Below are positions 1 to 6,300 of a stretch of 36,248 nt of DNA, piece by piece. Origin of the DNA: an uncultured Alteromonadaceae bacterium (GTDB taxonomy: Bacteria > Pseudomonadota > Gammaproteobacteria > Enterobacterales > Alteromonadaceae); assembly GCA_938085045.1 (NCBI GenBank), contig CALKGI010000040.1, forward strand, positions 1-36,248. The letters run 5' to 3'. Position 1 is the first letter of the stretch, and the number at the start of each line of letters is the position of its first letter. A model generated the notes under the pieces. That model was not told the origin of the DNA and did not search any database. It saw only the letters and a program-made list of their open reading frames with translations. The position numbers were made by a program, and so were the translations under genes.

Positions 1-553
1 CAATAATAGATGAGGTGCTTATGGCTGCGGTTTCCCACCCGGCCAAAATGCCGCCGGTGATGGTGCCTGCTAATATCGCCAAAAAGGTGCCCATTTCGAC
101 TAAAGCATTGCCACCGACTAGCTGATTGGGTTTGATTAGCTGGGGTAGAATCGCGTATTTTACCGGACCAAAAAAGGCTGACTGAGTGCCCATTAAAAAC
201 AAAATACCCAGTTGCAGCATATATTGCTCAAAATAGAACGCGATTGAGGCCAGCAACATGATAAAAATTTCGGCCAGTTTAACGTATTGAATTAGTTTTG
301 ATTTTTCGATGCGGTCGGCCAAATCGCCCGCCGCTGCCGAAAATATGAAAAAGGGCAGAATAAACAAACCCGCAGCAAGGTTCATCACCAAGTTTATGTC
401 CCACGGCAGTGCGTTGGCTGCCGAGAAAGTGAGTATTAACATCAGCGCATTCTTAAAAACGTTATCGTTTAATGCACCCAGTGCTTGGGTAAGAAAAAAT
501 GGCAAAAACTTGCGGGTTTTAAGTAGCGCAAACTGACTGTGTTCATCAGACAT
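1..553 (-). CDS. LplT/Aas-like MFS transporter, N-terminal part (cut by window edge)
   Basis: Reading leftward from an ATG at 551-553, the frame stays open to base 1, giving about 184 residues; the 3' end lies outside the window. The start has a good ribosome site (AAGGAAA about 4 bases upstream). The protein begins MSDEHSQFALLKTRKFLPFF and then has LGALNDNVFKNAL, the hallmark of the LplT-type MFS domain, found alone or as the N-terminal third of Aas-type acyl-ACP/phospholipid acyltransferase fusions. Several hydrophobic membrane segments follow, with the MFS loop motif GDLADRIEKSK between the second and third. Known members flip lysophospholipids across the inner membrane for re-acylation. 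Whether this one is a lone transporter or the long fusion cannot be seen here. It lies 41 bases downstream of the TetR gene and is probably co-transcribed with it. Confidence 0.85.
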   Translation of the reverse strand, partial: MSDEHSQFALLKTRKFLPFFLTQALGALNDNVFKNALMLILTFSAANALPWDINLVMNLAAGLFILPFFIFSAAAGDLADRIEKSKLIQYVKLAEIFIMLLASIAFYFEQYMLQLGILFLMGTQSAFFGPVKYAILPQLIKPNQLVGGNALVEMGTFLAILAGTITGGILAGWETAAISTSSII

Positions 554-594
554 AAGATTTCCTTTCTTGGTTATCGGGTTAATGGGCAAACAGA

Positions 595-1233
595 TTAATG
601 ATGGGTTTCAACCCAGTTGGCCAGATAGTTGTCGAGCAAAGAACCTATCATCACTTTGCCATCGCTGTGCTGGTTTAAAAACAATTTGTCACCCAAAGAC
701 AGCTGGGTGATGCCATGAACACCAGACCATATGACCCGGCTGGCCAGTTGCTGTTGCTCTGATGTTTTGCTTGGGTTGAGCAGTTTAAGGCAATACATCA
801 ACAATTCAAACGAATGATCGATGGCTGACTGCATCCATTGCGGTAGCGGATCGTTACCGGGCATTCTAAGGTCAAAAATCAATTGCCACAGATGCGGATT
901 TTGCTGAGCAAAAGCATAATAAGCCTGCGCCAGATGGTCTAACTTTTCTCTAATTATGGGTTGCGAGTCGGCCTGTAAACGTGAACCTAAACAAGCAGAC
1001 AATTGTTGGTTAAGCGCATTGAGCGTACGAGCATTCACCCGCAACAACAAATTGGCATAATTGCCATAAACCGACACCAGCGTACTGGGTGCATAATCGA
1101 TTAAACTGGCTATTTTGCGCAAGCTCAATTCCCGCGCGGGACTGTGAACTAAAAACGCCTCGACTTTAGATAAAACTAACTCGTCAAATTCAGCTGAATT
1201 ATGTTGATTTCTTCTGCCCATTTTGTTGTCCAT
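595..1233 (-). CDS. TetR/AcrR family transcriptional regulator
   Basis: A 212-residue protein of normal TetR length. The N-terminal helix-turn-helix spans about residues 36-66 (LSLRKIASLIDYAPSTLVSV, then the usual Y-x-N-Y and leucine-rich helix). The C-terminal part is all-helical and matches the general TetR ligand-binding/dimerisation shape (WQLIFDLRMPG, then IWSGVHGITQLSLG, as in WHG-type TetR domains). The start at 1233 lies just downstream of a good promoter that itself contains a dyad, so autorepression is likely. The MFS/Aas-like gene follows 41 bases downstream on the same strand and is the obvious second target. The ligand is unknown; a fatty acid or a membrane-active compound would fit the neighbour but is inference. 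Confidence 0.9.
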   Translation of the reverse strand: MDNKMGRRNQHNSAEFDELVLSKVEAFLVHSPARELSLRKIASLIDYAPSTLVSVYGNYANLLLRVNARTLNALNQQLSACLGSRLQADSQPIIREKLDHLAQAYYAFAQQNPHLWQLIFDLRMPGNDPLPQWMQSAIDHSFELLMYCLKLLNPSKTSEQQQLASRVIWSGVHGITQLSLGDKLFLNQHSDGKVMIGSLLDNYLANWVETHH

Positions 1234-1259
1234 CAGTGGTAATTGAACGGTGTTTTATT

Positions 1260-1290
1260 AGTCTATGCCGTTGATGTAAATGTGTCAACG
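1260..1290 (-). promoter_or_regulatory. Promoter and operator-like dyad for the TetR gene
   Basis: On the minus strand there is TTGACA (1288-1283), a 17-base spacer and TAGACT (1265-1260), a good sigma-70 promoter 27 bases upstream of the TetR start. An inverted repeat, CGTTGA (1269-1274) and TCAACG (1285-1290) separated by 10 bases, overlaps the -35 box and spacer. This is the usual place for a TetR-family autoregulatory operator. The assignment to this regulator is inference from position. Confidence 0.6.
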
Positions 1291-1345
1291 AGAAGGGTGA
1301 CAAAGGGGAGAAGGGTTGGCTGGTGATACTTTTGGGCGTGGAATG

Positions 1346-1361
1346 TTATACCTTGGTATAA
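1346..1361. promoter_or_regulatory. Short perfect inverted repeat in a 346-base non-coding gap
   Basis: TTATACC and GGTATAA are separated by two T's. This is the only other structured site seen in the gap 1234-1579 apart from the TetR promoter and the palindrome at 1545. It resembles the TTATAC-G-GTATAA dyad at 29788-29800 in front of the biosynthetic operon, but both are short and AT-rich, so chance is possible. I see no gene in this gap. Confidence 0.25.
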
Positions 1362-1544
1362 GTGGTTTATGTTTAAAAAAACAGCAAATGAAAGGTATTG
1401 GTACTATACTTATATACAGTTCTTTGTTGAATGCACATTGAAATAAGCAGAATAAAGTGGGTATGACTCATTCCTGCATGGAGAATGGTCCAATCAATAG
1501 CATTAACAACGAACCCCAGTCGGATAAGATTACAAGTTTGCATG

Positions 1545-1566
1545 AGTGTAATTTATAAATTACACT
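1545..1566. promoter_or_regulatory. Perfect 22-bp palindrome, likely toxin-antitoxin operator
   Basis: The half-site AGTGTAATTTA (1545-1555) is followed directly by its exact reverse complement (1556-1566). It sits 13 bases before the ATG of the decayed toxin gene, where HigA-type antitoxins usually bind to repress their own operon. TTGCAT at 1538-1543 and TACACT at 1561-1566, 17 bases apart, could be the promoter; the palindrome would then cover its spacer and -10 box. That it has stayed perfect while the toxin decayed suggests the antitoxin still uses it. Confidence 0.6.
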
Positions 1567-1579
1567 GGAGTATATCAAC

Positions 1580-1804
1580 ATGAACACTAAATACGAAATT
1601 GAAGAATATGTTGACGATGATGGTGATTCTCCTTTTGGTGAATGACTATTGAGACTGAAAGATAAAAAAGCGCAGCTGAAGTTACTGACTCGAATTAGAA
1701 GGGCAGAGTTGGGGAATTTAGGCGATTGGAAAGACATTACTGGTGCTAAAGCTCGACAATACCTAAATAACTATCTTAGGAACTTAACCGATGACCAAAA
1801 ATAG
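1580..1804 (+). pseudogene. Decayed HigB/RelE-type toxin (Gp49-like addiction-module killer)
   Basis: One reading frame from ATG 1580 gives MNTKYEIEEYVDDDGDSPFGE, then TGA at 1643-1645, then LLRLKDKKAQLKLL, RIRRAELGNLGDWK and DITGAKARQYLNNYL to a TAG at 1802-1804. This follows the killer-protein family (TIGR02683-like) start to end, with two lesions. The stop replaces the residue that is usually Trp (E-W-L), so TGG to TGA is the likely change. The central strands that normally lie between GD and KDI (the GYRVYF and LLCGGDK parts holding catalytic residues) are missing, an in-frame deletion of roughly 30 codons. The reading frame is otherwise kept and overlaps the antitoxin start by 14 bases, as in intact operons. 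The product would be inactive. Confidence 0.8.
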
Positions 1805-2102
1805 CCGATCATTCGATGAAACGAGCAAGGCGCTTTTGCAAGACCCTGAAATGGCAGCGATGTATTTGGAAGAAGTGCTTGAGTCGGGTGATATCGCCCT
1901 ATTCAAGTTGGCACTTCGTGATGTAGCTGCTGTCAGAGTCGGTAGCATGACCAAGCTGGCAAAAGAGACGAACCTTGCTCGCGAAGCGCTTTATACCTCT
2001 TTGTCTAAAGATGGTAACCCCCGTCTTGAAACATTGACGAAGGTTCTTGGTGCTGCTGGGCTTCGGCTATCGGTAGCACCAATAAGTGTTGCAGTAGTCT
2101 AA
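1791..2102 (+). CDS. HigA-type antitoxin (addiction-module antidote protein)
   Basis: A 103-residue intact protein of the probable addiction-module antidote family (TIGR02684-like). The N-terminal half holds the toxin-contacting DPEMAAMYLEEVLESGD segment, and the C-terminal half is an XRE-type helix-turn-helix (MTKLAKETNLAREALYTSL, then NPRLETLTKVLGAAGLRLSV). A ribosome site AGGAAC lies about 8 bases upstream of ATG 1791. It overlaps the end of the decayed toxin frame. In this family the antitoxin neutralises the toxin by binding it and represses the operon through an upstream palindrome; here only the second job can remain, unless it neutralises a related toxin elsewhere. Confidence 0.88.
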   Translation: MTKNSRSFDETSKALLQDPEMAAMYLEEVLESGDIALFKLALRDVAAVRVGSMTKLAKETNLAREALYTSLSKDGNPRLETLTKVLGAAGLRLSVAPISVAVV

Positions 2103-2109
2103 ATGTGCC

Positions 2110-2322
2110 CTACGAATAGCGTCTGTTGTTTTCTCCCATAGACAGCACTTCTTCCAGCAAATGCTCAGCCAATTCGCCTAGTGGTTTATCCATCAATAAC
2201 ACTCGCAATGAACGCACAATTTCGCGGGCAATGCCACCGCTAAATAGCAATACAATCCGGCAATTATCTTCACTTAATTTAATGGCACTTTGTTCGCTGC
2301 CATGCAGGTTAGATATTCTCCC
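2110..2322 (-). pseudogene. Possible gene remnant, C-terminal fragment of unknown protein
   Basis: On the minus strand a 71-codon open stretch ends at TAG (2110-2112) and is bounded upstream by an in-frame TAG at 2323-2325, with no ATG near its beginning. Its translation looks protein-like: it runs from HGSEQSAIKLSEDNCRIVLL to LGELAEHLLEEVLSMGENN, with normal codon use and an amphipathic helix at the end. The middle (LSED..RIVLL) faintly recalls the C-terminal cupin of pirin-like proteins, but I would not name it on that. It is most simply a truncated end of a gene left when the toxin-antitoxin region moved in. It converges with the antitoxin gene. Confidence 0.35.
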
Positions 2323-2537
2323 CTAAAGCTTACTGCCATATTACCCGAAGGCATAAAAGCGTTGATAAAGCAGAGCAGAGCATTACCTATAAAAACCTCA
2401 AAATAGCAACTTAATAAAACAATCACAGAAAAAATGCTTTTTTTTGAAAGTTTTATTAGAATAACCCGCTCTATGGTGAGTCAGCTTTGCAAATGCCTTG
2501 CTTAAGCAATAACAACAATCTAAAAAAGGAGTTTGCC
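2323..2537 (+). other. Upstream region of the DUF2282 gene, AT-rich, no clear promoter
   Basis: A 215-base non-coding stretch. It contains a run of T's at about 2445-2453 and a TTGAAA, but no convincing -10 box at the right distance. DUF2282 genes are often under ECF-sigma control in other bacteria; I could not see a clear ECF-type promoter here. Confidence 0.3.
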
Positions 2538-2828
2538 ATGAGCGAACGTAAAAACATTATTGGTGCTACATTGTCAGGTCTGGTTGCTTTGGGTGCATTA
2601 TCTGCAAGTGTTGCACACGCAGTACCTGATCAACCTAAAGCATGGGAAAAATGTGCGGGCATCGCCAAAGCTGGTCAAAATGACTGTGGCGCATTAGACG
2701 GCTCTCACGCTTGTTCTGGTCAAGCGACTATGGACAATGGCGACAACGAATGGGTTTACATGCCTAAAGGTACTTGTACTAAAGTTACTGGCGGTGTGGT
2801 TAAAGCTGAGAAACCAGCAAAGAAATAA
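2538..2828 (+). CDS. DUF2282 family exported small protein, bufferin (BufA-like) precursor
   Basis: A 96-residue protein. The ATG at 2538 is chosen over an upstream in-frame ATG at 2487 because AAGGAG (2526-2531) sits 6 bases before it and the product then starts with a clean signal peptide (residues 1-28, cleavage after AHA). The mature part carries the DUF2282 pattern: EKCAGIAKAGQNDCGA, a third Cys in HACSGQ, then EWVYMPKGTC; Cys at 39, 50, 59 and 80. In described bufferins such proteins are made as precursors, modified on cysteines by a DUF692 (MNIO) enzyme with a DUF2063 partner, and bind copper in the periplasm. No DUF692, DUF2063 or DoxX gene is beside it, which is unusual. A hairpin terminator follows at once, so it is transcribed alone. 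Confidence 0.88.
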   Translation: MSERKNIIGATLSGLVALGALSASVAHAVPDQPKAWEKCAGIAKAGQNDCGALDGSHACSGQATMDNGDNEWVYMPKGTCTKVTGGVVKAEKPAKK

Positions 2829-2838
2829 TTTATTAATG

Positions 2839-2870
2839 AATGGGTGCGGATGCGTTTCGCACCCATTTTT
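2839..2870 (+). terminator. Rho-independent terminator after the DUF2282 gene
   Basis: The stem AATGGGTGCG (2839-2848) pairs with CGCACCCATT (2858-2867), with a 9-base loop, running into five T's. It lies 10 bases after the stop codon. Confidence 0.85.
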
Positions 2871-3011
2871 CTTCATATAAACTTCAATCCATATTTACCC
2901 AAACTCACTTCCCCTTTATTTTGTCACTGACCGTTTTTACTCATTATCTTACTGCCCAGCTCTGTGGTGTTCATATCAAACGCGTTTCTTAAAATAAAAC
3001 AATCAAAAAAA

Positions 3012-3165
3012 GGCAAAAAAAAAGCCACAAAACAAGTTGTGGCCATATTGAGGTAATTCTTTATGAACAACGTTAGAGGCGCTGTTCAATGATTAGTATT
3101 CTACGTAAATGGACTTTATTGGCCACTCATTTTGACCAACGATTGCTTACTAACGAGCTTACGGG
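3012..3165 (-). ncRNA. Candidate small RNA on the minus strand
   Basis: A strong minus-strand terminator at 3015-3043 has no protein gene upstream of it on that strand, so something else must be transcribed into it. TATAGT (minus strand, 3176-3171) could be a -10 box, giving a transcript of about 150 bases. A further possible stem (TGAACA/TGTTCA, about 3063-3090) precedes the terminator hairpin, a typical sRNA layout. I recognise no known sRNA family and see no good -35 box. Confidence 0.3.
3015..3043 (-). terminator. Minus-strand Rho-independent terminator without an obvious gene
   Basis: On the + strand nine A's (3015-3023) precede GCCACAA (3024-3030), a 6-base loop and TTGTGGC (3037-3043). 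Read on the minus strand this is a 7-bp GC-containing stem followed by nine T's. Confidence 0.7.
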
Positions 3166-3176
3166 CACATACTATA

Positions 3177-3389
3177 ATGGTAACTCTATGTAATAAAACA
3201 ACATTTTTTAAAATTAAGAATAGAGTAAAAACACTTTATTTTTGTTGGAACATGGCTTGTTGGCGTGAATAAATAAGCCTAGGTAATCTCAACAACACCA
3301 TTTTATGATTTCTTTAAAGTGACCGTTGTCGTAAAACATCGTAAAATCGTCGCAAATGATAATAACAACACTTTTGATGGAGCACTATC
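3177..3389 (+). other. Upstream region of the symporter operon, nothing further recognised
   Basis: An AT-rich leader before the DUF4212 gene. I see no open frame of note, no riboswitch-like fold and no clear CRP site. The only defined element is the ribosome site GGAG about 7 bases before the GTG start. Confidence 0.4.
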
Positions 3390-3668
3390 GTGGAAGACAA
3401 CTCGCAAAACGAGACCGACAATTCTGGTTATTGGCGTGAAAACCTACGCTTGATTTTTATTTGTTTGGTCATCTGGTTCGTGGTTTCTTTTGGTTTTGGT
3501 TTGATATTGGTCGAACCGCTCAATGAAATTCGTCTTGGCGGTTATAAATTGGGATTTTGGTTTGCTCAGCAAGGTTCGATTTATACTTTTGTCGGGCTGA
3601 TATTTTGGTATTCACATAAAATGAATCAGTTAGATAAGAAGTACGGCGTTGAAGAGGAGGGTGAATAA
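3390..3668 (+). CDS. DUF4212 protein, small subunit of sodium:solute symporter
   Basis: A 92-residue protein starting with GTG at 3390, with GGAG (3379-3382) at good spacing. The N-terminus is polar (residues 1-15), the core YWRENLRLIFICLVIWFVVS is the DUF4212 signature, and there are two membrane helices (about 19-45 and 55-75) with the conserved FGFWFAQQG-type segment between them (here LGFWFAQQGSIYTF). Its TAA overlaps the ATG of the large symporter gene by one base. In this family the small protein is always encoded just before an SSS-type transporter and is thought to be its partner in uptake of acetate or other small monocarboxylates. Confidence 0.93.
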   Translation: MEDNSQNETDNSGYWRENLRLIFICLVIWFVVSFGFGLILVEPLNEIRLGGYKLGFWFAQQGSIYTFVGLIFWYSHKMNQLDKKYGVEEEGE

Positions 3669-5404
3669 TGGATGAATTAAAACTCTACACTTATATTGCC
3701 GTATTTGGTTCTTTTGCTTTGTATTTTGGTATTGCGTGGTGGGCTCGGGCGAGTTCAACTAGTGAGTTTTATGCGGCTGGTGGTAACATATCGCCGATTC
3801 AGAACGGCATGGCCATTGGCGCCGATTGGATGAGCGCGGCATCTTTTATCTCTATGGCGGGTTTAATCGCCTTTTTGGGTTATGGCGGCTCGGTATTTTT
3901 GATGGGCTGGACAGGCGGTTATGTTCTGTTAGCTATGTTGCTGGCGCCTTACATGCGCAAACACGGTAAGTTTACTGTGCCCGAATTTATTTCTGACCGA
4001 TACGATTCTAAAACCGCTCGAATTGTCGCGGTTGTTTGTCTTATCATCGCCTCGTTGACGTATATCATTGGTCAGATGAAAGGCGTTGGTGTGGCATTTT
4101 CACAATTTCTTGAGGTCGATTACGGCTTAGGTTTGGCCATTGGCATGGTGGTGGTTTGGGTTTACGCCGTTATGGGCGGCATGAAAGGTATCACTTACAC
4201 CCAAATCGCTCAATATTGCGTACTAATATTTGCCTATACGGTGCCCGCTATTTTTATCTCGTTGCAACTGACCGGCAACCCCATTCCGCAACTGGGTTTG
4301 GGCAGTACTTTGGCTGATGGCAGTGGGGTTTATCTGCTCGATAAGTTAGACCAAGTCGTCACCGATTTGGGCTTTAAAGAATACACCACCGACAACATGG
4401 GTGGCTCGCTAAATATGTTTGCCTATACCATGACATTAATGATTGGTACAGCCGGTTTACCTCACGTGATCATGCGATTTTTCACCGTACCAAGCGTAAA
4501 AGCGGCGCGTTCATCTGCCGGATATGCGCTGGTTTTCATCGCCTTGTTGTACACTGTTGCGCCTGCGGTTGGCGCCATGGCCCGTTTTAATTTAATGAAT
4601 ACCATCGAACCAGCGCCGGGTCAAAACCTCGTTTATGAAGAGCGACCAAAGTGGTTTAAAGACTGGGAAAATACCGGTTTGCTTAAGTTTGAAGATAAAA
4701 ATGGCGATGGAAAAATTCAATATGTTGCCGACGCTAAGCAAAACGAAATGGTTAAGGTCGACCGTGACATTATGGTATTGGCTAACCCGGCCATTGCTAA
4801 CTTGCCGTTTTGGGTGATTGCACTGGTGGCCGCTGGCGGATTAGCGGCGGCATTGTCAACTGCGGCGGGGTTGTTGTTAGCGATATCTTCTTCTATCTCG
4901 CACGATTTGATGAAAGGCGTGTTAAAACCTGATTTGTCAGAGAAAGATGAATTAATGATAAGCCGGGTGGTTATGACCATATCGATAATCGTTGCCGGTT
5001 GGCTGGGGTTAAATCCGCCGGGGTTTGCCGCAGGCACAGTAGCATTAGCCTTTGGTTTGGCGGCTGCGTCTATTTTTCCGGTGTTGATGATGGGCATATT
5101 CTCTAAGAAAATCAGCGGTAAAGGCGCTGTTGCTGGCATGTGTTCAGGTGTGGGTATCACTATGTTGTATGTGTTCCAGCACAAGGGCATTATGTTTATC
5201 TCTGGTACCGACTTTTTGGGTGATATGCCAGCCAATTGGTTCTTTGGTATTTCGCCAAATGCCTTTGGCGTGGTAGGTGCTTTGGTTAACTTTGCAGTGG
5301 CCTTTATTGTCACTAAGATGACTGGAGATGCCTCACCGAAAATTCAGCAGTTAGTTGAAAACTTCCGTGTTCCAAGTGGTGCAGGTAAAGCGCATCAGCA
5401 TTGA
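3668..5404 (+). CDS. Sodium:solute symporter (VC_2705 subfamily, ActP-like)
   Basis: A 578-residue SSS-family inner-membrane transporter with about 13 hydrophobic helices. Signature parts include EFYAAGGNISPIQNGMAIG (33-51, the conserved start of the family), GADWMSAASFISMAG, and GLPHVIMRFFTVPSVKAARSS (263-283), typical of acetate/monocarboxylate carriers. A long hydrophilic loop (about 310-370) contains DKNGDGKI (343-350), which looks like a calcium-binding EF-hand-type loop, though the twelfth position is not acidic. The ribosome site GAGGAGG lies inside the DUF4212 gene, so the two are translationally coupled. The likely substrate is acetate or a similar short acid; the exact one cannot be read from sequence. 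The end is followed by a long hairpin at 5411. Confidence 0.93.
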   Translation: MDELKLYTYIAVFGSFALYFGIAWWARASSTSEFYAAGGNISPIQNGMAIGADWMSAASFISMAGLIAFLGYGGSVFLMGWTGGYVLLAMLLAPYMRKHGKFTVPEFISDRYDSKTARIVAVVCLIIASLTYIIGQMKGVGVAFSQFLEVDYGLGLAIGMVVVWVYAVMGGMKGITYTQIAQYCVLIFAYTVPAIFISLQLTGNPIPQLGLGSTLADGSGVYLLDKLDQVVTDLGFKEYTTDNMGGSLNMFAYTMTLMIGTAGLPHVIMRFFTVPSVKAARSSAGYALVFIALLYTVAPAVGAMARFNLMNTIEPAPGQNLVYEERPKWFKDWENTGLLKFEDKNGDGKIQYVADAKQNEMVKVDRDIMVLANPAIANLPFWVIALVAAGGLAAALSTAAGLLLAISSSISHDLMKGVLKPDLSEKDELMISRVVMTISIIVAGWLGLNPPGFAAGTVALAFGLAAASIFPVLMMGIFSKKISGKGAVAGMCSGVGITMLYVFQHKGIMFISGTDFLGDMPANWFFGISPNAFGVVGALVNFAVAFIVTKMTGDASPKIQQLVENFRVPSGAGKAHQH

Positions 5405-5410
5405 TGATTT

Positions 5411-5445
5411 GGGTGTCGTTCAACGCAAAACGTTGTACGACACCC
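5411..5445 (+). terminator. Long hairpin after the symporter gene, possible terminator
   Basis: GGGTGTCGT-T-CAACG (5411-5425) pairs with CGTTG-T-ACGACACCC (5431-5445) around a 5-base loop, with one T-T mismatch in a 15-bp stem. There is no T-run after it, so it may protect the mRNA 3' end rather than terminate by itself. Confidence 0.55.
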
Positions 5446-5507
5446 CAATATTTACAAGTCATTCATCTCAGCCCAAAACCCATCCGTCGAAAACATCACA
5501 ATTCATC

Positions 5508-5537
5508 TTGCGGGTCTCGATTATACAGCACTATAAT
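5508..5537 (+). promoter_or_regulatory. Likely promoter of the small lipoprotein gene
   Basis: TTGCGG (5508-5513), an 18-base spacer and a consensus TATAAT (5532-5537), placed 35 bases before the lipoprotein ATG. Confidence 0.55.
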
Positions 5538-5572
5538 TGCTAGGGATTACAGCCAAAAAACAGAGGTGAGAG

Positions 5573-6037
5573 ATGATAGACGGAAAATTTAAAACAATAA
5601 TGGTCGTAGGTGTAACCCTTGCGGCTTTGGCTGGTTGCCAATCTAGTGGCAATCAACAAGTGGCGGCAAAAGCAATGGCCGTTAAAAAAGCAGGCGAAAA
5701 ACTCGGTGGCGGCTTTACCGCTGGTATGACTCCCGAGATGACTTGCCAAGTCTTCAATAAATATTACAAAATTCGTCACTCAAGCAACACATTGTGCCGA
5801 AAAGTCAGCGGTTCAGGGGCAAACTCAAGCTCAGAATTCGCTAATGCCACCATCATCAATTACAACATTGATATGGCAGCAAGTAATGAACAAGTCATCA
5901 ATACCATGGTTTTCTATTTTAGTCCCGTAGGGAAATTAAATCATGTTGTGGCAGTAGATGACCCTTCTCCAAAAAGATTGGAGCAAAAAGCGCACGTTGA
6001 TGGTCGTATACACGCAGTGGCCGCTTTACATTACTAA
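5573..6037 (+). CDS. Small lipoprotein of unknown function
   Basis: A 154-residue protein with a clear lipoprotein signal: MIDGKFKTIMVVGVTLAALA, then Gly and the lipobox Cys (C22; LAGC pattern). Residues after the Cys are QSSG, which fits outer-membrane sorting. The mature part has two further cysteines (C58, C75) that could form a disulfide, an SGSGANSSSEF linker and a beta-rich C-terminal half. No family is recognised. A ribosome site GAGGTGAG precedes the ATG. It has its own promoter and is followed by a hairpin, so it is a single-gene unit. Confidence 0.85.
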   Translation: MIDGKFKTIMVVGVTLAALAGCQSSGNQQVAAKAMAVKKAGEKLGGGFTAGMTPEMTCQVFNKYYKIRHSSNTLCRKVSGSGANSSSEFANATIINYNIDMAASNEQVINTMVFYFSPVGKLNHVVAVDDPSPKRLEQKAHVDGRIHAVAALHY

Positions 6038-6071
6038 ATACCAAGTACTCGAGATAAATATTCTACTTTAG

Positions 6072-6098
6072 GCGACACTTCTGTGTCGCTTTATCATT
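6072..6098 (+). terminator. Hairpin terminator after the lipoprotein gene
   Basis: GCGACAC (6072-6078) and GTGTCGC (6083-6089) form a 7-bp stem with a 4-base loop, followed by a T-rich tail interrupted by CA. No gene is seen between here and the kinase start at 6301. Confidence 0.65.
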
Positions 6099-6220
6099 TT
6101 TAGCCCGGCGCAGTGCCGCGTTATTCATCAAATTCAAGCTGTAATATTTTCGGCTTGCCGCGCTTTTTATACTCTATTTAGAACCCCTACAGGTACATTT
6201 GTCCTTATTAATCAATCGGC

Positions 6221-6250
6221 TTGACAGTATGGCTAGGTCAATCGTATGCT
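6221..6250 (+). promoter_or_regulatory. Promoter of the hybrid histidine kinase gene
   Basis: A consensus TTGACA (6221-6226), an 18-base spacer and TATGCT (6245-6250), about 50 bases before the ATG at 6301. GGGGGG just before the ATG may serve as ribosome site. Confidence 0.6.
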
Positions 6251-6300
6251 CATTAATCAAGTTAGATCATTCGTAGAATGTGGTATAGCAAGGGGGGTAG

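Noticed and set aside
1468..1737. 89-residue minus-strand frame
   Set aside because: It lies opposite the decayed toxin, is rich in Ser with no family, and the plus-strand reading matches a known toxin family.
2487..2537. Earlier ATG for the DUF2282 gene
   Set aside because: It has no ribosome site and would put 17 polar residues before the signal peptide.
4717..5313. 198-residue minus-strand frame opposite the symporter gene
   Set aside because: Shadow of the symporter reading frame; low-complexity Ala/Pro/Ile content and no start signals.
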